Shown: positions 53,332 to 60,338 of the stretch, piece after piece
Layout: every line of letters starts with the position of its first letter
How positions within the stretch are numbered: the stretch's first letter is position 1
DNA from: Colimorpha_A sp900556615
GTDB taxonomy: Bacteria > Bacillota > Clostridia > Oscillospirales > CAG-272
Reading direction: 5' to 3'
NCBI GenBank assembly: GCA_963598415.1
Contig: CAVBUH010000058.1
Location: 1-64,000, forward strand
DNA: 64,000 nt
Program-made: the position numbers and the translations under genes
The notes under the pieces: generated by a model
Seen by the model: the letters and a program-made list of their open reading frames with translations, nothing else
The model's database searches: none
What the model was told of the DNA's origin: nothing

Positions 53332-55563
53332 TTACAGCGTCTCATGGAAGGTTCTGGATATGACTTCCTTTTGCTGTTCCCTTGAGAGCTTATGGAAATT
53401 AACGGCATATCCTGATACTCTTATGGTGAGATTCGGATATTTATCGGGATTTTCCATAGCGTCAATTAGGGCTTCGCGGTTCAGAACGTTTATGTTGATA
53501 TGCTGAGCCATCTTACTGAAATAGCCGTCGATTATGCCGGAGAGATTTGCATATCTTGTTTCATCGTCATTTCCGAGCGCCTGCGGGATAATAGAGAAGG
53601 TATTGGAAATGCCGTCTTTACATATATCGTAGGATATTTTTGCTACCGAGTTAAGTGACGCAAGAGCACCGTTTTTTTCTCGGTTATGCATGGGGTTCGC
53701 ACCGGGAGCAAAGGGCTCTCCAGCTTTGCGGCCGTCGGGAGTAGAGCCTGTTTTCTTTCCGTATACGACATTTGACGTAATAGTGAGAATTGACAGAGTA
53801 TGCTCAGCGTTTCTGTATGTGGGGATTTTTCTCAGCTCGGCAAGGAATTTTTCGACCTGCTCAACGGCAAGCATGTCCACTCTGTCATCGTCGTTTCCGT
53901 AGGTAGGAAAGCTTCCTTCTGTCATAAAATCAGTGATAAGCCCTGTGCTGTCGCGTATTACCTTTACTTTTGCGTATTTTATAGCCGAAAGAGAATCGGC
54001 AAGTACGGAAAGACCGGCCGCACCAAACGCCATAAAACGGTGAACGTCAGTATCGTGAAGCGCCATTTGGGTTTTCTCATATGCGTACTTATCATGCATA
54101 TAATGTATCATATTCATGGCGGTTACATAGGTACGGGCAAGCCAGGGACGGTATCTGTCAAGAAGAGCGATAACTTTATCATACTCAAGATACTCTCCTG
54201 AATAGGGCTCTGAAGCCGGAGCAACCTGCTTCCCGCTTTTTTCATCGCGTCCGCCGTTCAGACTCATAAGAAGCAGCTTGGCAAGGTTTGCTCTTGCACC
54301 GAAAAACTGCATATCTTTTCCGATTCTCATAGCCGATACACAGCAGGCAATACCGTAATCGTCACCGAACTGAGGTCTCATGACGTCGTCGTTTTCATAC
54401 TGAATGGCATCGGTGTCACAGGAAACTTTTGCTGCAAATCGCTTAAAGGCTGTCGGAAGCCGCGACGACCAGAGTACTGTAAGATTCGGCTCGGCAGACG
54501 GACCGAGATTATAAAGTGTGTTCAGAAAACGGAAAGAGGATTTTGTAACGAGGGTGCGCCCATCAATCCCCATTCCACCGATGGATTCGGTTATCCACAT
54601 AGGATCTCCCGCAAAAAGCTCGTTGTATTCAGGCGTTCTCAGGTGCCGCGCCATTCTGAGCTTGATAACAAAATCGTCAATGATTTCCTGGGCTTCGCTT
54701 TCGGTAATCGTACCGTTGTTCAGATCGCGGGTAAAATATATATCAAGAAAAGTGCTTGTACGACCAAGACTCATCGCCGCTCCGTTTTGTTCTTTTATAG
54801 CGGCAAGATAAGCGAAGTAGAGCCATTGAACGGCTTCTTTGGAATTGCAGGCGGGTTCGGAAATGTCATAACCATACATTTGCGCCATTTCTTTTGTTTT
54901 TGAAAGGAAAGCGATTTGTTGATAGAGTTCTTCCAGGAGCCGGATTTTGTCGGCATCGAGCAGTTCATTGGAGATTCGTTCTTTATCCGATTTTTTTTGC
55001 TCAATCAGGTAATTTATACCGTAAAGAGCGACTCTGCGATAGTCGCCGATGATTCTTCCTCTGCCATAAGCGTCGGGCAGTCCCGTGATGATTCCGCAGT
55101 GTCTTGCGGCGCGAATGTCATCATTATAAACGCGAAAAACACCGTCGTTGTGTGTTGTTCTGTAAGTAAACTCTTTTTCTACTTCCTCCGAAAGCGTATA
55201 GCCATATGCTTCACAGGCTCTCCTTGTCATTTTTATTCCTCCAAAGGGATTTACTCCCCTTTTAAGAGGTTTGTCTGTTTGCAGTCCTACGATGATTTCA
55301 TTATCTTTATCAAGATATCCGGGCTTATAATTTGTTACCGATGTTACCGTGTGGGTATCGATTTCAAGTACGCCATTTCTTTCTTGTTCAAGCCTAAGCA
55401 GTAAATTTAATTTTTCCATCAGGGCAGCCGTTCTTTGAGTGGCGGGAGCAAGAAAACGCTCATCCCCTGAATAAGGAGTATAATTTGTCTGTATAAAATT
55501 CTGCAAATTTATCTCGTTTTGCCATGCGCCGGGGATAAAACCGTTCCACGCAGCAGTATTCAT
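53332..55563 (-). CDS. pflB: Formate acetyltransferase (pyruvate formate-lyase)
   Basis: A 743-residue glycyl radical enzyme splitting pyruvate plus CoA into acetyl-CoA and formate, a main anaerobic catabolic step. The paired catalytic cysteines are in YGIACCVSAMRIG near 412 and the glycyl radical loop is RVSGYAVNF near 718. MNTAAWNGFIPGAWQNEI is the standard start with GAGGGAACG before it; an in-frame ATG 28 codons upstream lies within the promoter region. Confidence 0.96.
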   Translation of the reverse strand: MNTAAWNGFIPGAWQNEINLQNFIQTNYTPYSGDERFLAPATQRTAALMEKLNLLLRLEQERNGVLEIDTHTVTSVTNYKPGYLDKDNEIIVGLQTDKPLKRGVNPFGGIKMTRRACEAYGYTLSEEVEKEFTYRTTHNDGVFRVYNDDIRAARHCGIITGLPDAYGRGRIIGDYRRVALYGINYLIEQKKSDKERISNELLDADKIRLLEELYQQIAFLSKTKEMAQMYGYDISEPACNSKEAVQWLYFAYLAAIKEQNGAAMSLGRTSTFLDIYFTRDLNNGTITESEAQEIIDDFVIKLRMARHLRTPEYNELFAGDPMWITESIGGMGIDGRTLVTKSSFRFLNTLYNLGPSAEPNLTVLWSSRLPTAFKRFAAKVSCDTDAIQYENDDVMRPQFGDDYGIACCVSAMRIGKDMQFFGARANLAKLLLMSLNGGRDEKSGKQVAPASEPYSGEYLEYDKVIALLDRYRPWLARTYVTAMNMIHYMHDKYAYEKTQMALHDTDVHRFMAFGAAGLSVLADSLSAIKYAKVKVIRDSTGLITDFMTEGSFPTYGNDDDRVDMLAVEQVEKFLAELRKIPTYRNAEHTLSILTITSNVVYGKKTGSTPDGRKAGEPFAPGANPMHNREKNGALASLNSVAKISYDICKDGISNTFSIIPQALGNDDETRYANLSGIIDGYFSKMAQHININVLNREALIDAMENPDKYPNLTIRVSGYAVNFHKLSREQQKEVISRTFHETL

Positions 55564-55612
55564 TTTCGTTCCCTCGCAATTCAAATATATTTCGTCATAT
55601 ACCGACATATAT

Positions 55613-55641
55613 ATTATAATATATTTTACATGTAAGGTCAA
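55613..55641 (-). promoter_or_regulatory. Promoter of pflBA with internal palindrome
   Basis: On the minus strand TTGACC (55636-55641) and TATAAT (55613-55618) with 17-base spacing. The palindrome TTACATGTAA at 55626-55635 fills the spacer next to the -35 box and could be an operator. A second -35-like TTGACA lies six bases further upstream. Confidence 0.7.
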
Positions 55642-55731
55642 TGTCAATTCATACTGTTTTCACGTAAAATGAAATAGAATATTAGGTTGATTATGACCTC
55701 AAAATAAAAATTACTGCGGAGGTGCAAAAGT

Positions 55732-55785
55732 ATGCTTTCAGAATTAATTTTGAGCGGAGCTGTTCATTCTGTAAATCGAAGTTAA
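55732..55785 (+). CDS. Possible 17-codon mini-gene
   Basis: ATG with a strong GCGGAGGTGCAAAAGT site opens a 17-codon frame (MLSELILSGAVHSVNRS) ending five bases before a family A repeat. Divergent from pflB. It may be a small peptide, or the 5' end of a gene truncated by the repeat. No homologue is known to me. Confidence 0.3.
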   Translation: MLSELILSGAVHSVNRS

Positions 55786-55789
55786 AGTT

Positions 55790-55969
55790 TTAAGGTAACA
55801 CCGTATAATTCACTGCTTGCGCCTTGACAGCATATCTGCTTGTCCATTTTCTGTTACACTTCACAAATTTTGTCGGCTGAGGGAACCGTTCTTGTTTCCT
55901 CAATTGGTATCGTTGATAAAAAATATGCCTGCGCATTTGTACCGTCAGAACCCAGCGGCATTGCCTTAA
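55790..55969 (-). mobile_element. Family A repeat (180 bp), copy 9
   Basis: Reverse-oriented: TTAAGGTAACACCGTATAAT left, CAGCGGCATTGCCTTAA right (left-2/right-2); core TACACTTCACAAATTTTG. Confidence 0.88.
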
Positions 55970-56095
55970 AATAAAAATGCAATAACAGAGTTCGGTCTGA
56001 ACTCTGTATAAAAGGGCGGCAATTTCCGCTGCTTAAGCCGGAAAGAAAAAACAATCACGAATTTTCCTCGACGGATTAGTGAAAAATAAAAAGAT

Positions 56096-56131
56096 AAAAA
56101 ATCTCCCCGAACTTAGTCCGGAGAGATTTTT
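56096..56131. terminator. Bidirectional terminator
   Basis: AAAAATCTCCCCG pairs with CCGGAGAGATTTTT around a short loop. It separates the pfl-side repeats from the lipoprotein gene. The following 200 bases show nothing identifiable. Confidence 0.75.
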
Positions 56132-56332
56132 GTCCTTACACTACAATTTAAATGCCGATTGATGTGAAAACGATTTAGGTGCCGCTTACTTACGAGTGAG
56201 TACACCTATCCCTTTGCGATGACAAGAAGGAAAAGTATCTGCTATCTTTCGGATTTTTTGCTTCATACGCGCAAACAAATCTATGTAAAAATTCAAGTAA
56301 GAATTCTGTTCTATTGTAATATTGCGGAATAA

Positions 56333-56959
56333 CTATATTATGCCTAAATTCAAATTGATAGGTGTCGCATTATACGATTTATCAGCCCAACCTTTATCCC
56401 TTTGGCCATTTTCGTCATATAATTCTGCTTCTTCAATCCACACAAATACAACCATTTCTTTTGTTTCATTTTCTTCAAATGAAATCTCTAAATTATCAAA
56501 TATTTCGTTTTTAGACTTAAAGTGCAAAAGCGTATCGGGGTCATTATCTTTATGATATATGCCTTCTTTTTCATCGTAATATTTATAAACTTTAAGTTCG
56601 CTGTCAATCAAAATTGCAACTCTTACATAGTCTATAACATACTTGTTCGGTTGAGTTAAATACATTGAGAGTGTGTAGTTATCTTCGGTGGTGCTGTTTA
56701 GATTGATTTTGTAAATTTTAGCGTTTGATTGGGATTTTTCGCTACCGCTAAAATCAATATTTGCATAGTTCTCTGTAGGTTGCCTGTTAAAGTCAGAATC
56801 CTCAAAATTCTTTGAAGTTGTTTTTTCTTCTCCGTCTAATATACGGATACTTTTGTTAGAAGAAACTACATTTAACGATGTATTATAACTTTTATCACAA
56901 CCAGCAAAACACAATAGTAGGAATATCATACTTAAGATTAAAGCTAATAATTTTTTCAT
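56333..56959 (-). CDS. Lipoprotein of unknown function
   Basis: A 208-residue lipoprotein. Residues 1-20 are a signal peptide with lipobox CFAGC, so Cys20 should be lipidated and the protein tethered outside the cell. The remainder is hydrophilic and beta-rich (NLNSTTEDNYTLSMYLTQPN, ISFEENETKEMVVFVWIEEAE). No known domain recognised. The gene is AT-richer than the window average and sits in a region of fragments and repeats, which suggests recent arrival. Confidence 0.75.
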   Translation of the reverse strand: MKKLLALILSMIFLLLCFAGCDKSYNTSLNVVSSNKSIRILDGEEKTTSKNFEDSDFNRQPTENYANIDFSGSEKSQSNAKIYKINLNSTTEDNYTLSMYLTQPNKYVIDYVRVAILIDSELKVYKYYDEKEGIYHKDNDPDTLLHFKSKNEIFDNLEISFEENETKEMVVFVWIEEAELYDENGQRDKGWADKSYNATPINLNLGII

Positions 56960-57000
56960 AACAATTTACTCCTTCTTCCGTTTAATTTTGATATCTCAGC

Positions 57001-57290
57001 TTAATTCTGTTTGTTCTCCTTGGTGGTGTTGATGGCAGAGATAAGCATTTTTTTATCTTGAGGCAATCTGCAAGCAACGATTTTCCCATATCCTTGGTAA
57101 TATAATCGGACATTTGAAGTAGCTTCATTCAATACTCCGTTTCGGAGGTTACTTTGAGGGCGATATGCAGTTTCGCAATAAAGTCCGCTTTGTCCGTAAT
57201 TTGCCTCGTTGATATTGGATTCAATCAAGTACCACTACGAACAAATTTGCTTTGAAATAATCGTTTCCTTCTTGGTTCTAATCAAATATT
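57001..57290 (-). pseudogene. Frameshifted coding fragment
   Basis: A 75-codon minus-strand frame (57001-57228) opens only with TTG, without ribosome-binding site. Just upstream another frame (NDYFKANLFVV) runs into it, as if one base change had split a longer gene. The peptide (YCETAYRPQSNLRNGV and VRLYYQGYGKIVACRLPQ) matches nothing I recognise. It precedes the lipoprotein gene on the same strand. Confidence 0.35.
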
Positions 57291-57412
57291 GATGAAGTTT
57301 TACAATGCGTGATGAGAAAATAATGAATTTATCAATCAAAGCATTTTTTCATATTGCACCTCCGACTTTATGTTACCTTCATTATAGCATGCAAAAGTAT
57401 GGGTGTCAATCA

Positions 57413-57517
57413 ATTATTCATTATTCATCAGCGAGCTTGCGAGCGACTTCATATTTGACGAAGTCAAATGCTTTATTATTCATTCGAAAAGGCCATCTTA
57501 ATGAATAATGAATAAAT
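57413..57517. repeat. Short inverted-repeat element with ATTATTCAT ends
   Basis: ATTATTCATTATTCAT at 57413-57428 is mirrored by ATGAATAATGAATAAAT at 57501-57517. The interior contains GCGAGCTTGCGAGCG and the hairpin ATTTGACGAAGTCAAAT. About 105 bases, no coding capacity; MITE-like and distinct from families A to D. Confidence 0.65.
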
Positions 57518-57519
57518 AC

Positions 57520-57559
57520 AAACGAAAAGCCACCAACTTGCGTTGATGGCTCTTCGTTT
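57520..57559 (-). terminator. Terminator of the tRNA-Gln gene
   Basis: On the minus strand AAACGAAGAGCCATCAAC pairs with GTTGGTGGCTTTTCGTTT around GCAA, directly after the encoded CCA. Confidence 0.8.
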
Positions 57560-57635
57560 GGCTGGGATGGCGCGACTCGAACGCGCGACTGCAAGAGTCA
57601 AAGTCTTGTGCCTTAACCGACTTGGCGACATCCCA
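57559..57635 (-). tRNA. tRNA-Gln (anticodon UUG)
   Basis: The minus strand folds as a complete tRNA. Acceptor TGGGATG pairs with CATCCCA; the anticodon arm is CAAGA-CTTTGAC-TCTTG with anticodon TTG; the T arm is GCGCG-TTCGAGT-CGCGC; the discriminator is G and CCA is encoded. The D arm is GCCAAGTCGGTTAAGGC. Decodes CAA and, by wobble, CAG. Confidence 0.96.
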
Positions 57636-57718
57636 AAAACTGATTAGCATTATATCATAAATTTTGTCTTATGTCAATATTTTTTGAAAAAGTAATGGCA
57701 AGTTAAGAAGTATTTTAT

Positions 57719-57747
57719 TGACATACGAAAATTATAATGCTAAAATT
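57719..57747 (+). promoter_or_regulatory. Promoter of the AIM24 gene
   Basis: TTGACA at 57719-57724 and TAAAAT at 57742-57747, 17-base spacer; TAAGGAG follows before the ATG at 57780. Confidence 0.65.
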
Positions 57748-57779
57748 ATAAAAAATGACTCGATTAAGGAGAAAAAACT

Positions 57780-58460
57780 ATGCACTACAAAATTGAGGGC
57801 ACTCCGCTTCCGGTTGTTATATGTGAGCTTGAAGCGGGAGAACAAATGATAACCGAACGCGGAAGTATGAGCTGGATGAGTCCTAATATGAAAATGGAAA
57901 CGACAAGTAACGGCGGAATCGGAAAAGCGTTTGGCCGTATGTTTTCTGGAGAGGCATTTTTTCAGAATCGCTATACGGCTGTCGGTGCTCCCGGTATGAT
58001 TGCTTTTGCCTCTACTTTTCCCGGTTCAATCGTTGCCGTAGAAATAAATCCGGAAAGTCCGCTTGTGGTTCAGAAACGCTCATTTCTTGCTTCTACCCCG
58101 GGGGTTGAGCTTTCGGTTTTCTTTCAGAAAAAAGCAGGTGTCGGTTTTTTCGGAGGAGAAGGATTTATCATGCAGAAGCTTTCAGGAAGGGGAATCGCAT
58201 TTCTGGAAATAGACGGTTATGCGGTTGAATATGATCTTGCTCCGGGAGCGAGGCTCGTTGTAGATACCGGTTATCTCGCCTCCATGGATGCGACCTGCTC
58301 GGTAGAGGTGCAGACCGTACCGGGGGTGAAAAATATGCTGTTTGGCGGCGAGGGAATTTTTAATACCGTAATAATCGGTCCAGGAAAAGTCAGACTTCAG
58401 ACGATGCCTATAAATAGTGTTGCGGCCTCTATAGGTCCTTTTATCGCTTCCGGAAAATAA
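57780..58460 (+). CDS. AIM24/TIGR00266 family protein
   Basis: A 226-residue soluble beta-sandwich protein. LPVVICELEAGEQMITERGSMSWM, FQNRYTAVGAPGMIAFAS and the C-terminal GLGGIF-like GGEGIFNTVIIGPGKVRLQTMP are the family signature. It shares a fold with tryptophan RNA-binding attenuation protein; the bacterial role is unknown. Single gene, ended by the bidirectional terminator at 58491. Confidence 0.92.
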   Translation: MHYKIEGTPLPVVICELEAGEQMITERGSMSWMSPNMKMETTSNGGIGKAFGRMFSGEAFFQNRYTAVGAPGMIAFASTFPGSIVAVEINPESPLVVQKRSFLASTPGVELSVFFQKKAGVGFFGGEGFIMQKLSGRGIAFLEIDGYAVEYDLAPGARLVVDTGYLASMDATCSVEVQTVPGVKNMLFGGEGIFNTVIIGPGKVRLQTMPINSVAASIGPFIASGK

Positions 58461-58490
58461 AATTACCGGTTTTTAGTGTATCGAAAAATT

Positions 58491-58533
58491 AAAAAAACAG
58501 ACCGTCTTTTATTACGACGATCTGTTTTTTTTT
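58491..58533. terminator. Bidirectional terminator between convergent genes
   Basis: AAAAAAACAGA-CCGTC pairs with GACG-ATCTGTTTTTTTT, with A- and T-runs on both sides, serving both the AIM24 gene and the spore hydrolase gene. Confidence 0.8.
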
Positions 58534-58545
58534 GATAAGCAATTT

Positions 58546-59817
58546 TTATTTTATTCCGAAAATGGAATTAAGGACAAGATAAAGTTGTGGAAAATATCTC
58601 ATGGTATTCCAAATTGATATTCCTGCAAGGTTATATTTATTTACTAATTCAAGTTTTTCTGCTATGCTTTGCGCATTTTCGAACCATACAACGTGTTCTG
58701 TTCCGTTGGCTGTATAGTAATAATAAGGTGCTTGGCTTTGTTCGTCGTATTCAATTTCAGATCCGACTTCTCGCGCTCTATCAACGGCAGTCTCGATGGA
58801 TATTCCTTCCGCCTCTGTTTGCCCTGCCGCAAATGGCAGAGGCCAGTCATAGCCATAATTCGGAATTCCGAGAAGTATTTTATCGGGAGATATTTCGGTG
58901 ATCGCATATCTGACAACATTTTCCACGCTTCTGACGGGTGCTACTGCTCCGGGAGGGCCGAATTTATAGCCCCATTCATACGTCATGAGGATTACATAGT
59001 CTGCGACTGCTCCGATAGCCCCGTAATCATGTCCTTCGTACAGAAGACCGGGCTGATCAGCGCTTGTTTTGGGAGCAAGGGCTACAAATAGTTTATAGCC
59101 GTTGTTTTTCAGGGCGGCGGAGAGCTTTGTGAGAAAAATCACATATCTGTTTGCATCCTCACGGGGAACAAATTCAAAATCTACTTCTACACCGCTGTAT
59201 CCTTTTTCATTCAGAACATTAAGAAGATTATTGATTAAGATTTCCTGAGCATTGGCATCGTTGAACAGCCTGCTGGAGAGTTGGTTATTAAACCGTCCGT
59301 CTTCGCCGAGGGTGGATATGAGAAGCAAGGCTTCGACACCGTAACTTTGTGCTATCGAAATAATTCTTTCATCGTCAGCGGGAATTAATTCTCCTGTTTC
59401 CTTAAAGCCATATGTAAAAACAGTAAGATATGTAAGGTATGGCAGTATGGTACGAAGCACCTGTTCGTCTATAAATGGATAAGCATATCCGTTGACAATG
59501 ATATCGCGTGATTTTGCCCCTGAGTACGAGATTATAATTGTCTGTCCAGGGTATAACATGGGATTGCCTTCAAGTCCGGGATTATCGGCAAGAAGCTGTT
59601 TTACGGTTGTATTATAGTTTTGCGCAATGGAATAAAGGGAATCGCCTTGCTTTACGGTATAAGTTACGTCCGGAATCAATATCACAAGCTCCTGACCGGG
59701 AATAAGAGCTTGATTGGCGGAAATACCGTTGTCTGTCATAAGCATTTTTTCGGGAATGCCGTAGATACGGGACAGTGATGCGATAGTTTCGCCGGGGCTT
59801 ACTCTGTGAATTATCAT
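58546..59817 (-). CDS. LysM and GH18 domain spore cortex hydrolase (SleL/YaaH-like)
   Basis: A 423-residue protein. Two LysM peptidoglycan-binding modules (residues about 2-45, IIHRVSPGETIASLSRIYGI, and 50-95, YTVKQGDSLYSIAQNY) are followed by a family 18 glycosidase domain (105-423) with the catalytic VDFEF motif (DxE) near 225. This is the architecture of Bacillus YaaH/SleL, an N-acetylglucosaminidase acting on cortex fragments during germination. No classical signal peptide is needed, since the family is deposited in the spore coat. Start at MIIHRV by homology of the LysM edge; an upstream ATG at 59907 adds 30 residues of no known domain. Confidence 0.88.
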   Translation of the reverse strand: MIIHRVSPGETIASLSRIYGIPEKMLMTDNGISANQALIPGQELVILIPDVTYTVKQGDSLYSIAQNYNTTVKQLLADNPGLEGNPMLYPGQTIIISYSGAKSRDIIVNGYAYPFIDEQVLRTILPYLTYLTVFTYGFKETGELIPADDERIISIAQSYGVEALLLISTLGEDGRFNNQLSSRLFNDANAQEILINNLLNVLNEKGYSGVEVDFEFVPREDANRYVIFLTKLSAALKNNGYKLFVALAPKTSADQPGLLYEGHDYGAIGAVADYVILMTYEWGYKFGPPGAVAPVRSVENVVRYAITEISPDKILLGIPNYGYDWPLPFAAGQTEAEGISIETAVDRAREVGSEIEYDEQSQAPYYYYTANGTEHVVWFENAQSIAEKLELVNKYNLAGISIWNTMRYFPQLYLVLNSIFGIK

Positions 59818-60338
59818 ATCTATTTCATACCTATATGCCGAAGCATATACCTTTCGAAAGTTTTCTTTATCATTATATGCTGAAAATATTATTTGTGAAT
59901 CAATCAATAAAATGGGTAAATTGCATATAGTCTGATTTTAAATTTTGTAAAAATAGACCGAATTGTGGTGAAAATGCACAAAAATAGCAGCAATATTTTT
60001 AATTCTGAGAATCATTTTTTTATTTAACTCTATTGCAATATTGTTTGATTTGTTGTATAATTAATGAATGTTAGGATTTGAAATTATATGGATATTATAC
60101 AATATTTGTCCGTAGTTTCACCTTACCTGTTAAAACGCCCGCCGAATTAAGCAATCCGTTTGTAAGAGTCGGCAAAAACGATAAGACGAGCAAAGTGATT
60201 TGCATGCCGAGGGAAGCAGTCCGAAATCTGCGATTTTGGACTGTGGAGATAAGCGTGCGTAAAACTGCCGTAGCGTAATCGATTGTAGAACAGAATTTTA
60301 CAATCGCCTAAATATATTAAGCCAAAGGAGAAAATCTT
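59818..60338. other. Gap before the EF-G paralogue
   Basis: The first 250 bases are AT-rich without a gene and presumably carry the hydrolase promoter on the minus strand. 60212-60307 is a family C repeat. AAAGGAGAAAATCTT is the ribosome-binding site for the gene at 60339. Confidence 0.5.
60212..60307 (+). repeat. Family C repeat, copy 2
   Basis: Shares blocks GCAGTCC, TTTGGACT, GATAAGCGTGCG and AATCGATTGTA with 5421-5516. It ends in a perfect hairpin CGATTGTA/TACAATCG. Confidence 0.7.

Noticed and set aside
60078..60278. 66-codon frame before the EF-G paralogue
   Set aside because: Its end lies within the family C repeat and it shows no protein-like conservation.
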